Below, piece by piece: positions 42,209 to 52,403 of a stretch of 64,000 nt of DNA; position 1 is the stretch's first letter, and each line of letters opens with the position of its first letter. The DNA is taken from NCBI GenBank assembly GCA_963698165.1, contig CAVOPT010000004.1, positions 372,001 through 436,000 of the forward strand, given 5' to 3'. Position numbers and translations under genes: made by a program. The notes beneath the pieces were generated by a model. That model was not told the DNA's origin and did not search any database. It worked only from the letters and a program-made list of their open reading frames with translations. This DNA is from JAAYUJ01 sp963698165 (lineage in GTDB: Bacteria; Desulfobacterota; Syntrophobacteria; Syntrophobacterales; Syntrophobacteraceae).

Positions 42209-45019
42209 TCATGCTCCCCCCCTCGATCCGCCACCGGTCCATGCCGGGTTCTCCTCACCTCCCGAAATTCGGTGAGAGGCGTCCTCATCCGTTGTTTTCT
42301 CACCCAAAACCCGCTTCCTTCTGAAAAACCATTTTTCGATTTCCACGATCACATGAGCGGCAACCCCGACCGCTACGATTCTTACCCAGGATTCCCCGCC
42401 TATGGGAGCTGAGTGGAAGAACTCGTTCATGAACGGTGCATGGGTGAAGGCGACCTGTATGGAAATCATGGCGACGATCCCGAGGGGAATCCAGGCGTTT
42501 TTGAACGGGTTCGTCGTGAAGGAGGAGCTGTTCATGGATCGGCAGTTGAGCAGATAGAGGGCCGATATGACGGAGAATGCATTCACGGCAGCTGTGCGCG
42601 CTTCGGCATGGGAGGCTCCGGAGAGCTCTTCCCATTCAAAAAGTCCGAAGGCCGCCACAAGGAGGAGGAAACCCACGAGGAGAATGCGAAACAGAAGCTC
42701 CCCCGAGAGGATCGGGCTCAGGGGATTCCGTGGCGGGCGGGTCATGATCCCGGGTTCCTTGGGCTCGAACGCCAGCATGAGGCCGAGGGATCCCGCGGTT
42801 GTCATGTTGATCCAGAGACTCTGCACGGGAAGGATGGGGAGGGGAAGCCCCGCAAGAACCGCCCCCAGGATCACCAGACCCTGCCCGAGGTTGGTGGGAA
42901 GGGCCCACACCAGGAACTTCACCAGGTTGTCAAAAACACATCGGCCTTCCTCCACGGCGGCTTCGATGGATGCGAAGTTGTCGTCGGTGAGAACCATGTC
43001 AGCGGACTCCTTGGCCACCTCGGTTCCCATAATTCCCATGGCCACTCCGATATCCGCCTGCTTGAGGGCCGGGGCGTCGTTGACCCCGTCCCCGGTCATG
43101 GCGACAATGTGTCCCCTGGTCTGAAGGGCCCTGACCAGCCGAAGCTTCTGCTCGGGGGAAACCCGCGCGAAGACTTCCGTGTCTGGCACGACATCGATGA
43201 GCTCTTGATCTGAGAGCTCTTCCAGGGCTTTTCCCGTGAGTACGTGGCAGTCGGGGCTGCAGCTTCCAGGATTTCGATAGAGGCCGATCTGCTGTGCGAT
43301 GGCCGAAGCGGTGAGCGCATGGTCACCCGTGATCATCTTGACCTCGATTCCGGCTCTCTGGCAAGCCTGCACTGCGGCGACGGCCTCCGGGCGGGGAGGA
43401 TCGATCATTCCCTGGAGTCCGATGAAGACCAAGCCCCCGGAGATATCCCGGTGACTGATGGAAGCACGGTCTCCGCTGAAGCTTGCCCTGGCGAAGGCGA
43501 GGACCCGGAGGCCTTTTCGGGCCAACGCCTCGGCTGCGCTTCGGACCTTTTCCTCATCCAGGGGGACGACCCCGCCCGATGAGTCGAGAGACGCCGTGCA
43601 TCTGGCCAGAACCGACTCCAGGGAGCCCTTCACGTAGGCAAGGGCCGCACCTGACTCCTGCGTGGCATGGAGTGTTGCCATGTACTGGTGCTCGGATTCG
43701 AAGGGAATGGTGTCCAATCGAGGCAGGGCCAGCTTCTCCGCTTCTTCTGCGAGCCCCATCTTCCTCGCGGAAACGATGAGTGCCCCCTCGGTGGGGTCAC
43801 CTTCGACGGTCCATCGGCCATTGTCGGCCACGAGCCTGGAATCGTTGCAGAGTAGACCTGCACGAAGGCATTCCACCAAGGCAGGAGAGAGTCCGAGGTC
43901 AATGGGCCGGCCCTCCAGCGTGATGGACCCGGACGGCTCATACCCCGACCCCGAGATGTCATAGACCTTGGCACCGGAGACGATTTGCCTCACCGTCATC
44001 TGGTTTTCGGTGAGGGTACCGGTTTTGTCCGAGCAGACAACCGTGGTGCTGCCGAGGGTCTCCACGGCGGGCAATCTGCGGATGATGGTCCTGCGCTTCG
44101 CCATGCGGGACACGCCGACGGCGAGGATGATGGTCACCGCGGCGGGGAGCCCTTCCGGGATCGCTCCCACCGTCAGAGCCACCGCGGCCATGAACATGTC
44201 GATGACCTTCTCGCCATGGAGCAGTCCCGCCCCGAAAGTGAGGGCACCCAGAGCCAGGATCACGAAGAGGAGGATTCTGCTGAAATGAGCGATGCGACGG
44301 GTGAGAGGCGTTTCGAGGGATGGGACGGCTGAAATCAACTGGGAAATGCGGCCCATCTCCGTCCGATCTCCCGTGGCTGCGACAATGCCCCTTGCCTGCC
44401 CGTAAGTCACCAGGGTGGATGCATAGGCCATGTTCCTGCGGTCTGCGAGGACAGTTTCCATCTCCAGTTGCCCAAGGGCCTTCTCCACGGGAATGGACTC
44501 ACCGGTGAGGACGGATTCATCGACGCGCAACTCGCGAATCTGGAACAAGCGCAAGTCCGCGGGAACCCTGTCCCCCGACTGCAGGACCACGATGTCTCCC
44601 GGCACCAGCTCCTCCGATGAAACCGTCTGGACCTGGCCGGTCCTCAGAACGTTGGCCCCGGTGGTCATGGAACGGGCCAATGCTTCAATGGCCCCCACAG
44701 CCTTCGATTCCTGAATGAAACCGATGAAGGCGTTGATGAGGACGACTCCCAGAATGACACTGGCGTCGGCCCATTCCACAATGAAGCCCGTCACCAGTCC
44801 GGCTGCGACGAGAATGATGACGAGGGGTTGGGCGAATTGCAGGAGGAACCGCATGATGGGTCCATGGGTTTTCCTGGGGGTCAGGGCATTCGGGCCGAAA
44901 TGTTCCTGCCTGGCTCGAACCTCAAGGAGGTCCAATCCCTTGTCCCTCTCGGTCTTTAGAAGGTCAGCGACTTCTTCCGGAGGGCGATGGTGCCAGTGCT
45001 TTTCGAGTAGTGTCTCCAT
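42209..45019 (-). CDS. P-type cation-transporting ATPase (P2A-like)
   Basis: 936 residues. Order of features: N-terminal cation ATPase domain (HWHHRPPEEVADLL), TM1-2, actuator domain with VDESVLTGES, TM4 with GAIPEGLPAAVT, the phosphorylation site DKTGTLTENQM, the nucleotide domain (VKGSLESVLARC), the hinge TGDGVNDAPALKQADIG and a C-terminal set of six TM segments. This matches Ca2+ or Na+/K+-type P2 pumps of bacteria, but the ion is not certain. The last ~30 residues after RRKRVLG are a non-conserved tail. It stands alone on its strand. Confidence 0.9.
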   Translation of the reverse strand: METLLEKHWHHRPPEEVADLLKTERDKGLDLLEVRARQEHFGPNALTPRKTHGPIMRFLLQFAQPLVIILVAAGLVTGFIVEWADASVILGVVLINAFIGFIQESKAVGAIEALARSMTTGANVLRTGQVQTVSSEELVPGDIVVLQSGDRVPADLRLFQIRELRVDESVLTGESIPVEKALGQLEMETVLADRRNMAYASTLVTYGQARGIVAATGDRTEMGRISQLISAVPSLETPLTRRIAHFSRILLFVILALGALTFGAGLLHGEKVIDMFMAAVALTVGAIPEGLPAAVTIILAVGVSRMAKRRTIIRRLPAVETLGSTTVVCSDKTGTLTENQMTVRQIVSGAKVYDISGSGYEPSGSITLEGRPIDLGLSPALVECLRAGLLCNDSRLVADNGRWTVEGDPTEGALIVSARKMGLAEEAEKLALPRLDTIPFESEHQYMATLHATQESGAALAYVKGSLESVLARCTASLDSSGGVVPLDEEKVRSAAEALARKGLRVLAFARASFSGDRASISHRDISGGLVFIGLQGMIDPPRPEAVAAVQACQRAGIEVKMITGDHALTASAIAQQIGLYRNPGSCSPDCHVLTGKALEELSDQELIDVVPDTEVFARVSPEQKLRLVRALQTRGHIVAMTGDGVNDAPALKQADIGVAMGIMGTEVAKESADMVLTDDNFASIEAAVEEGRCVFDNLVKFLVWALPTNLGQGLVILGAVLAGLPLPILPVQSLWINMTTAGSLGLMLAFEPKEPGIMTRPPRNPLSPILSGELLFRILLVGFLLLVAAFGLFEWEELSGASHAEARTAAVNAFSVISALYLLNCRSMNSSSFTTNPFKNAWIPLGIVAMISIQVAFTHAPFMNEFFHSAPIGGESWVRIVAVGVAAHVIVEIEKWFFRRKRVLGEKTTDEDASHRISGGEENPAWTGGGSRGGA

Positions 45020-45385
45020 GTGGATTTCGCTCCCTGATTGTCGTCAAAAAATACAAGGGTAAAGTTAGTGCGGCAACCACCATTTTGCAAACGGCGGTGA
45101 CGCTGGGGTTCTCCGGCTTGTTGGCCATTGTTGTGTGGAGCTGTAGTTGGAAGGATGGATTTCATCTTCTTCCTGCCCTTCCCCTGCCGCATTACAAATA
45201 AGCGGCCCAATATTTTGATCCGACTGAAAAAAAACATCCGCGTTTGTTCCCGGCAGCGATGCGTGTTAATCGTTGAAGGCTTTCGTCGAACATCTGGGTT
45301 TCGAGGATGAGCTCTCTTTGCCACCAGACCGGACCCCAGCCGTTTCCCATCTTCCGGCGGAATGCGACAGGAGAATAGAGCGTTC
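45020..45385. other. Divergent intergenic region between ATPase and SulP genes
   Basis: No gene supported. It must hold promoters for both divergent genes. I see no strong -35/-10 pair, operator dyad or riboswitch-like structure. Confidence 0.5.
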
Positions 45386-47230
45386 ATGAAGCGGGTTATC
45401 CCTTATCTTCCGATCCTTACCTGGCTGCAAAGCTACAACAAGGGGTGGTTGCGGTGCGACCTCACGGCGGGCGTGACTCTGGCCGCTTTCACCGTTCCCG
45501 AGGCGATGGCCTACGCCGGGCTGGCGGGTCTTCCGCCTCATGCAGGACTCTATGCGAGCATCACGGCTCCACTGCTCTACATGGTCTTCGGCAGTTCCCG
45601 ACAGCTTGCCGTCGGTCCCACGTCTGCCGTGTCGGTCCTCGTGGCTTCGGGGCTCGCCACGCTGGTCATCGAATCACAGGACCACTACTACGCCCTGGCA
45701 GCCATGACAGCAGTCCTGATGGGGGCCATGGCCTTCGTCGCCCGCGGCTTGAAACTCGGCTTCCTTGTCAACTTCATCTCGGATTCGGTGCTGGTGGGCT
45801 TCTCTTGTGGCGCTTCCCTTTTCATCGCCTCCACCCAGCTGGGTAAGTTCTTTGGCATAGGTGGTTCCCACGGGCAGTTCTTCGAGAGAATCCTCTACAT
45901 CGTGCAGCATCTGGGTGAAACGAATCCGTGGGCCCTTCTCACCGGGGTTGTGGGCATCCTGCTGATCCTTCTTGGAGAGCATCGGTTTCCGCGCCTTCCA
46001 TGGGCACTGCTCGTGGTGGGCAGCGCCATCGTTGTGGCGACCAACGCGGACCTCGCAGGGCGAGGCGTGCACCTCATAGGCGCTGTTCCCGCAGGGTTGC
46101 CGAAAGTCGTTCTTCCCGCCCTCACCCTCTTGGAAATCCGTGACCTGCTTACCGTGGCGTTTGCCGCGTTTGTCCTTGCTTACATCGAAGGCATGAGCAT
46201 GGCTCGAAGCTACGCATCCAAGAACAAATACCGGGTCGATGCCAATCAGGAATTGCTCGCTTTGGGGTTTGCCTGCGTGGGGGCGGGATTGACCCAGGCT
46301 TACCCGGTAGCGGGGAGCTTTTCCAGGACGGCCCTCAATGACGAGAGCGGAGCCAGGACTCCTCTGGCGAGTGGCTTTTCGGCGGTCCTGGTGGCGTGCG
46401 TTTTGATTTTCGTGGCGGATCTCTTCACCATGCTTCCCGAGCCCATTCTGGCTTCGGTGGTCCTGGTGGCGGTTCGGGGTCTCTTCAAGCTGAAATCCCT
46501 CCAGTGCCTCTACCATTTGAGACGCCAGGAGTTCTGGACGGCGATGGCCGCCCTCCTCGGTGTACTCGTGTTCGGAATCCTGAGCGGTGTCCTCGTGGGC
46601 GTGGTTCTCTCGCTGCTGCTCGTGGTCGGGCGGGCTTCCCAGGCGCGCTTCAGCATTCTGGGGCGCGTACCGGGGCGTTTGCAGTTCGCGGACCTGCGGG
46701 AAAACCCTGAAAACATCACCATCCCCGGTCTGTGTATCATCCGTTTCGACGAGGGCGTCTTCTACGCCAACGCCGAGTCCCTCAGGGATAAGATCGTGGA
46801 GACCGTGAGATCGAGCAATCCGCCCATCCGCAGTGTCGTGCTGGATCTGGAGATGACCAGTGATTTGGACATTCCCGGTGCGGAAATGCTCGGGGTGGTG
46901 CAGGAGGAACTGGGCGCCTCGGGAGTGCGCCTGCGCCTGAGCAGACTCCAGTCCGAAACCCGGGATTTGCTCGATCGAAGCGGGGTCACCGAGAAAATCG
47001 GTGCGGAGAACATCCATCTGCGCACCATTGGTGCCGTGGCATCCTACCTCAACGAGGAAGGGACTCATCTCCAGGAGGCTCATGACATTCTGCCGGACCT
47101 GGTCAAGCGGGTGCAGGACATGGTCAGGGGACGCGAGGCACACATCGAGGGCGAAGACCAGACCAGACTGAAAGCCGTTGGTTTGAAAATCAAGGAGATT
47201 CTCGAAATCCTCAAGTCGAGATCGGGATAG
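45386..47230 (+). CDS. SulP-family (SLC26-type) anion permease with STAS domain
   Basis: 614 residues from the ATG at 45386 with AGGAG 12 bases upstream. A membrane part of 12-14 segments contains AFTVPEAMAYAGLAGLPPHA (SulP signature), FGSSRQLAVGPTSAVSVLVA and AYIEGMSMARSYASKN. A C-terminal cytoplasmic STAS domain follows (about 440-560: IIRFDEGVFYANAESLRDKI, VVLDLEMTSDLDIPG). SulP proteins carry sulfate, bicarbonate or dicarboxylates. In a possible sulfate reducer sulfate uptake is attractive, but this is inference. A glycosyltransferase gene follows after 54 bases. Confidence 0.9.
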   Translation: MKRVIPYLPILTWLQSYNKGWLRCDLTAGVTLAAFTVPEAMAYAGLAGLPPHAGLYASITAPLLYMVFGSSRQLAVGPTSAVSVLVASGLATLVIESQDHYYALAAMTAVLMGAMAFVARGLKLGFLVNFISDSVLVGFSCGASLFIASTQLGKFFGIGGSHGQFFERILYIVQHLGETNPWALLTGVVGILLILLGEHRFPRLPWALLVVGSAIVVATNADLAGRGVHLIGAVPAGLPKVVLPALTLLEIRDLLTVAFAAFVLAYIEGMSMARSYASKNKYRVDANQELLALGFACVGAGLTQAYPVAGSFSRTALNDESGARTPLASGFSAVLVACVLIFVADLFTMLPEPILASVVLVAVRGLFKLKSLQCLYHLRRQEFWTAMAALLGVLVFGILSGVLVGVVLSLLLVVGRASQARFSILGRVPGRLQFADLRENPENITIPGLCIIRFDEGVFYANAESLRDKIVETVRSSNPPIRSVVLDLEMTSDLDIPGAEMLGVVQEELGASGVRLRLSRLQSETRDLLDRSGVTEKIGAENIHLRTIGAVASYLNEEGTHLQEAHDILPDLVKRVQDMVRGREAHIEGEDQTRLKAVGLKIKEILEILKSRSG

Positions 47231-47284
47231 AGGAAACTGAGGCGAGAATTCTGAAACCAAATGGAATAAGGGGCAAAGAGATCC

Positions 47285-48340
47285 ATGGCAAGAATCATCT
47301 ATGGGGTTCAGGGCAATGGCCGCGGTCATGCCATAAGGGCTCTGACCATTGCACGCCGGTTTCCAGGGCACGAATTCCTGTTTCTCACCCACACCGACGG
47401 GATTCCGGTTTTGAGCCGGGAGTATCCGACGGTGGAATGTCCCAACCCGCAAACCCCCGTGCGGGGACATCGGGTGGCAGGCCTCGAAATGGCGAAAAGC
47501 AATCTGCGGTTTTGGGCCCGCCGCAGCGGGATCCTCGCATCGGTGCTTCGCCTCTTCGATGATTTCAGACCGGATGTGGCCATAACCGATTACGAACACT
47601 TCGTGCCCGTTGCCAGCAGGAAGCTGGGAGTTCCCTGTCTTTCCATCGATCATCAGCACATCGTGACGTGCTGGACCCACGATGTGCCGATGTCCCAGGT
47701 TCCCAGTTATTTCGGGGCCTTCGTCGCTGCAAGGACTTTTTTCAGCGCGGCCTCCCAGTACCTCGTGGTTTCCTTCTTCAAGCCACGCCGCGTGAGAAGC
47801 GGCATTCGAGCGAGGCATGTGCCGCCCCTGCTCCGGGATCGCGTGCTCGCTGAGGTGAAGGAGGACGGGGATCACATCCTGGCTTACCAGAGCACTTCCA
47901 CCTTCAGGAAGTTCTTGCCTTTTCTGCGAAGCACCGGACGCCCCGTTGTGATCTATGGCTTGGAAGCCAATGGTCGCGATGGGCATCTCACGTTCAGGGA
48001 ATTCTCGGAGGAAGGTTTTCTGAAAGACCTCGCCTCGAGCAATTATGTGGTCTGCGGAGGCGGGCACACGCTCATCTCCGAGGCACTCCATTTCGGGAAA
48101 CCCGTCATTTCTTTTCCCATCGGCAACATCTTCGAGCAGTTCCTCAATGCCCACTATCTGGAGAAACTGGGCTACGGCCTGTGCCTCACGGGGTTCAACC
48201 CAGCAGGGACGGCGATCCCTTCCTTCGAGAAAAACCTGGATCGATACCGGGAAAACATTCGGCGAGAGAACTTCTGCGGCAATGAAACAATTTTCTCCCT
48301 GGTGGATCAATTCATCAGGGGGAAGAGACTCGTCGTCTGA
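47285..48340 (+). CDS. MJ1255-type glycosyltransferase-like protein
   Basis: 351 residues with an N-terminal MARIIYGVQGNGRGHAIRAL, the glycine-rich loop of GT-B glycosyltransferases. In the C-terminal half VVCGGGHTLISEALHFGKPV and FPIGNIFEQFLNAHYLEKLG look like the nucleotide-sugar site of the MurG/GT28 fold. It matches the MJ1255/VC2487 family whose acceptor is unknown. Same strand as the SulP gene, possibly one unit. No membrane segments. Confidence 0.8.
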   Translation: MARIIYGVQGNGRGHAIRALTIARRFPGHEFLFLTHTDGIPVLSREYPTVECPNPQTPVRGHRVAGLEMAKSNLRFWARRSGILASVLRLFDDFRPDVAITDYEHFVPVASRKLGVPCLSIDHQHIVTCWTHDVPMSQVPSYFGAFVAARTFFSAASQYLVVSFFKPRRVRSGIRARHVPPLLRDRVLAEVKEDGDHILAYQSTSTFRKFLPFLRSTGRPVVIYGLEANGRDGHLTFREFSEEGFLKDLASSNYVVCGGGHTLISEALHFGKPVISFPIGNIFEQFLNAHYLEKLGYGLCLTGFNPAGTAIPSFEKNLDRYRENIRRENFCGNETIFSLVDQFIRGKRLVV

Positions 48341-48721
48341 AGGAGAGCAGTGCTTAGAGGAAGGGCAGCCTTCGGCAGGCGGAAAATCCCGTGTGGAAGC
48401 TGCGTTTCGTGGGGGCAAGAAAGAAGTAGAGCCCAGGTTGGGCGGCCTAGGCTCTGAGGAAAGAGTTAGTAATGAATAGGGGTGCTCTTAAAATAACCGA
48501 GTTGAGGGTTCGGTGCAAGAGCAAAATGGAAAAAAAATCGAGAAAATAATGAAAACTTGAATCTTGGAGCTTCCCTCAAAGGTCGGCATCTGCCCTTCGA
48601 TACCTTGGGGCGGCCGCATCGGTTGTTCCCACTGTTCGTGGTGAGGTATCGAACCATGAACGGAAATGCTTTTGCGGGAGCCTGTCTGGACCGAGTTTGG
48701 GTCGCATCGGTGGGCAGGGCG
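48341..48721. other. Convergent intergenic region without a supported gene
   Basis: Lies between the glycosyltransferase stop (+) and the thioredoxin-fold gene stop (-). A short A-rich stretch (48525-48560) is present. No clear terminator hairpin, repeat or small gene was found. Confidence 0.5.
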
Positions 48722-49285
48722 TCACTTGGAGAAGATGGCGAGGATGTCATCCTCCCACGTCGATTCAGGGCGCTCCACGATTCTTCCCAGTTCGCTTTGC
48801 CCTCTCAAAATGATCAAGGTGGGTACGTTGGCCACCTCGTGGCGCTGCGCCGTTCCGGAGGGTTCCTTCAAGTTGGCGTCGACTCCAAAGAGTTCGATGC
48901 TCCTGGGTGGTACCTGCGCGGCGTTGAGCAGTTTCATGATCATGGGAAGCTGGGCTTCCGAATCCTTGCACCAGGACCCCGCAAAAATGAGAAAGGTGGC
49001 CTTCCCGGCTTTGACGAGGCGGGAGATCCTTGAGGTGTTCGCTTTCAGCGGCTTGTACCGGTCGGCCGAGTAAGAATCCCAGTCCGTTTCAGCCTTCCAC
49101 TCTTTCCAGCTTTTCTTGCCCAAGACGATGACCGCCCCCTCCGACTCTCCCAGGTCTTTACCCTTGGGAGCGGCGGCGGAGATTTCCGGTACGGAAGCTG
49201 AAAGGAGGCAAAGGCAAAACCCCAGGACAAGGGCTGAGGCCAATGCCTCCGGCAAAAGGCGCTTTGGCTTTGAAAAGCTCATCAT
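48722..49285 (-). CDS. Exported thioredoxin-fold protein with WCKDS site
   Basis: 187 residues from the ATG at 49285 (GGAAG upstream). A signal peptide (ALASALVLGFCLCLLSASVP) is followed by a thioredoxin fold with FLIFAGSWCKDSEAQLPMI and the cis-proline loop VANVPTLIILRGQSELG. The active site is C-K-D-S, so only the N-terminal cysteine of C-x2-C is present, a form common in YbbN-like and single-cysteine thioredoxin relatives. A periplasmic thiol role is likely, but the partner is unknown. Confidence 0.75.
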   Translation of the reverse strand: MMSFSKPKRLLPEALASALVLGFCLCLLSASVPEISAAAPKGKDLGESEGAVIVLGKKSWKEWKAETDWDSYSADRYKPLKANTSRISRLVKAGKATFLIFAGSWCKDSEAQLPMIMKLLNAAQVPPRSIELFGVDANLKEPSGTAQRHEVANVPTLIILRGQSELGRIVERPESTWEDDILAIFSK

Positions 49286-49427
49286 GTTCTTCCTGGCAAG
49301 AGGTTCCATTCCAGTGTGACGGGTGCGGTCCGCCGATTTCTTGGCACATCCGCACCGGACGTGGCCGTGAAAGCCTGTATACTCCACAGTGTGCATCCAG
49401 GTCAACCCGCACCCTGTCCCCGGATCT

Positions 49428-52403
49428 TCATGAGGCTTTTTCCGGCAGCCAGCGTTCCAGGATCATTCTCAACTGATCTATTCTGAAAGGTTTGGTCAGG
49501 TAATCGTCCATGCCGGCCGTAAGGCATCTTTCCCTGTCGCCGTCCATGGCATGAGCCGTGAGGGCAACGATGGGAACGCGGGGAGGTGTCGGACCGTCTT
49601 CACCTGCCGACTCTCGAAGGATTGGTGCGAGGTTTGAGGAATTCTCCTGTCCGAAGTGGGCGGACAGAGGTTTCAAGACCTTTTTCCGTTCATGATCCCT
49701 GATCAGCGAAGTTGCTTCATACCCATCCATCTCCGGCATCTGGCAATCCATGAGGACGAGGTCGTATGAAGCGTGGGTCAGCTCTGCCAGTGCTTCGCGC
49801 CCGTTGCTCGCAATCTTGGCCTCACACCCGAGTGTATTGAGCATGGTGACTGCAAGCATTTGATTAACCGGATTGTCCTCGACCACGAGGATGTTTGCGC
49901 CGAGTTTTTGCTGTCCTGTTGGAAACGATGGTTCGGCGGTGGATGGCGAGGGTGGGTCCACCATTGCCCGTGGCGTCTCCGAGGCTAGACTGTTGAAGAG
50001 CTGGGACTGTCGAAGAGGCTTGATGACGACCCCTCTTATGGTCGGCTCCCGGGTCATGATCGCTGTGGGGTCCAGATTGATGGGAGCCAGCACGAGGAGC
50101 TTCACCCGCTCATTTCGAGGGTCCTTTCTCAAGGAACGGGCCAGTGTGAAGGCACTCATGTCGGGCATCTTCAAGGCAGCCAGGATGAAATCAAAAGGAG
50201 CATCTCCCGAGGCGTCCGCCTGCAACAGGTCAAGGACTTGGGCACCATTTTCGGCGCTCACGGATTGCATCCCAAAGGTGGTCAGGTGATGTTGCATGAC
50301 GCGGCGGCTGGCCGGACTTCCGTCAACGATGAGGGCCCGCAGCCCCCGCAGGGTGTTCCGGTGGGTGGGGGTGGAAGGGGCATCACGGCTGACTTTCAGC
50401 GGGAGTTCAAACCAGAATCGGGAGCCTTTGCCGACAACGCTCTCCACACCAATCCGCCCACACATCATGTCAACGAACTGCTTGCATATGGCCAGCCCGA
50501 GGCCAGTGCCCCCATACCTGCGGGTGTTGGAGTCGTCCTCCTGGGAGAAACATTCGAAAATCCGCGATTGTGCGTCAGGGTGAATTCCGATGCCCGTGTC
50601 ACTCACTTCGAAACGCAGGAGGGCACGATCCCCGAAACTTTCAAGGGTGGAGACACGGACAAACACTTCTCCTGTTTCCGTGAACTTGACGGCATTCCCA
50701 ACAAGGTTGGTCAGAATCTGCCGCAGACGACCCGGATCGGCCACAAGTGCCTGGGGAACCTCGTTCTCCAACAGGCAAGCCAAATCCAAGCCTTTGGTCT
50801 GGGCTCGCTCAGCCATGAGCTCCACCACATCCTCGACGGTTTCATGGACGTTGAAGGCGACCTCTTCCAGTGTGAGCTTGCCCGCCTCAATCTTGGAAAA
50901 GTCCAGGATGTCATTCAGAATTTGCAGGAGCGTTTCTCCGGAGGAGCGCACCGTATCCGCGAATTTATGCTGATTTTCCGTGAGATTGGTCTCAAGGAGC
51001 AAATCGACCATGCCAAGGATTCCGTTCATGGGCGTGCGGATTTCGTGGCTCATGTTGGCCAGGAAGAGGGACTTGGCGCGATTCGCGCCTTCAGCGGCTT
51101 CCTTGGCGTCCTTCAGAGCCACAACCGCCTGCTCCAATTCCTCGTTTGTCTTCGACAGCTCGGCGGTCCTCAAGGCGACTTGCCTCTCGAGGTCGTTGTT
51201 GAATCTTTCGAGTTCCTGGTTCGATTCAGCAAGCCGATTGGCGTATTCGTCCTTCTTGCCGACCGCCGCCAGGAGCTCCTCCTGCTTTTCTTGCAGCTTC
51301 TCGGCCATCTCGTTGAAGGCATTGCCCAACTCGCCGATTTCGTCTTTCTGCCTCAATTGCACTCGATTCCCAAGGTGGCCGTGGGCCAGCAGATGCGTGG
51401 CGGTGAGAAGTTGATAAATGGGCCAGGTGAAGGTGAAAGAGGTCAGCAAACCAAGGAAAATGGCGAGAATGCAGCCGATCCCGGAACTCACGAGGACGAT
51501 CCTTATGGTGTCTTGCCTGTATTGTTGCACCTCGGCGCAATCCAGGGCCGCGGACAAGATGCCTATCGGTCGGGATTGCGTGTCTTTCAGCAAGCGGTAG
51601 GAGACGGCGTAGAGCCTCCCGCCTATGTGCTCGAGTCGATGGTCGGAAAACCCCTTTTCGGCCGGAGCGCCAAGGCTGAGTGGTGACGAATGCCACGCCT
51701 GTGCGAGGTTCCTGCCATGATCATCCTGAATGGTGCTGGTTACCCTGCCATCTTCACTCCACTGCAGGGTCAACTCTGCCCTGGTCTCCTCCTTTATGGA
51801 CATCAGCAGGGTGGAATCGACAGGATAGGTGACAACGAGGGCGCCGAGTATCTCCAGAGTGTTCGCGTCGATGATGGGCGCTGCGGCCTTGATGGCCAGG
51901 CCAGTGGGGTAGAGGAAGAAATCAGACTGAACCGAGAGATCAAGAGCCTGCTTGAGAATCATGTCGTGGCCCGAAGTGAAAAACTGCTCGATGTTCCTTC
52001 GTTGGACGAAATCACGGGCGACGAGGGCACTGTCGAGGTCAAAGACCTCCAGGATGGAAGCGGAAAGGAGCTCTTTCTTGGTGTGTAGATACGAATGCAA
52101 ATCCCCACGAGCGTTTAGACGTCTGAGCTCACTGGAGTTGGCGAGCAGGTTGGCTTCGCTTTCCGCTCTGCCGGTGTATTCCATGAGGATGTTGCTCGCC
52201 TTTTCCAGGGCGCTCCGGCTGTTTCTCTGGATCTCCCTTTCCGCCTTGCCGTGGGTCATCCACATGCTGGTGAATGTGGTCAAGGCCATGGGGCATATGA
52301 TGACGATCAGAAAAATGAGCACCAACTTGGATGCGATGGAACGCCGTCGGAAGATTCTTCTGGAAAAGTAGGAGACGGCCTGGGTTACTCTGTTTCTTTC
52401 CAT
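49428..52403 (-). CDS. Hybrid sensor histidine kinase (sensor-HAMP-HisKA-HATPase-REC-REC)
   Basis: 991 residues. Rough order: TM 24-46, a periplasmic sensor to about 300 (dCache-like, with VFDLDSALVARD and PVDSTLLMSI), TM2 to about 325, HAMP, coiled coil, HisKA with phospho-His in ANMSHEIRTPMNGILG, HATPase (NAVKFTETGEVF, GGTGLGLAICKQF), REC1 and REC2. REC2 is complete (DLVLMDCQMPEMDG). REC1 has alanine where the phospho-Asp belongs (FILAALKMPDM). No HPt domain is attached, but an HPt protein is encoded at 56776. The start overlaps the end of the solute-binding protein gene by 19 bases. Confidence 0.92.
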   Translation of the reverse strand: MERNRVTQAVSYFSRRIFRRRSIASKLVLIFLIVIICPMALTTFTSMWMTHGKAEREIQRNSRSALEKASNILMEYTGRAESEANLLANSSELRRLNARGDLHSYLHTKKELLSASILEVFDLDSALVARDFVQRRNIEQFFTSGHDMILKQALDLSVQSDFFLYPTGLAIKAAAPIIDANTLEILGALVVTYPVDSTLLMSIKEETRAELTLQWSEDGRVTSTIQDDHGRNLAQAWHSSPLSLGAPAEKGFSDHRLEHIGGRLYAVSYRLLKDTQSRPIGILSAALDCAEVQQYRQDTIRIVLVSSGIGCILAIFLGLLTSFTFTWPIYQLLTATHLLAHGHLGNRVQLRQKDEIGELGNAFNEMAEKLQEKQEELLAAVGKKDEYANRLAESNQELERFNNDLERQVALRTAELSKTNEELEQAVVALKDAKEAAEGANRAKSLFLANMSHEIRTPMNGILGMVDLLLETNLTENQHKFADTVRSSGETLLQILNDILDFSKIEAGKLTLEEVAFNVHETVEDVVELMAERAQTKGLDLACLLENEVPQALVADPGRLRQILTNLVGNAVKFTETGEVFVRVSTLESFGDRALLRFEVSDTGIGIHPDAQSRIFECFSQEDDSNTRRYGGTGLGLAICKQFVDMMCGRIGVESVVGKGSRFWFELPLKVSRDAPSTPTHRNTLRGLRALIVDGSPASRRVMQHHLTTFGMQSVSAENGAQVLDLLQADASGDAPFDFILAALKMPDMSAFTLARSLRKDPRNERVKLLVLAPINLDPTAIMTREPTIRGVVIKPLRQSQLFNSLASETPRAMVDPPSPSTAEPSFPTGQQKLGANILVVEDNPVNQMLAVTMLNTLGCEAKIASNGREALAELTHASYDLVLMDCQMPEMDGYEATSLIRDHERKKVLKPLSAHFGQENSSNLAPILRESAGEDGPTPPRVPIVALTAHAMDGDRERCLTAGMDDYLTKPFRIDQLRMILERWLPEKAS

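Noticed and set aside
45674..48418. A 914-codon open frame on the minus strand opposite the SulP and glycosyltransferase genes
   Set aside because: It spans two convincing + strand genes, has no family motifs or signal, and its composition is what GC-rich antisense frames give.
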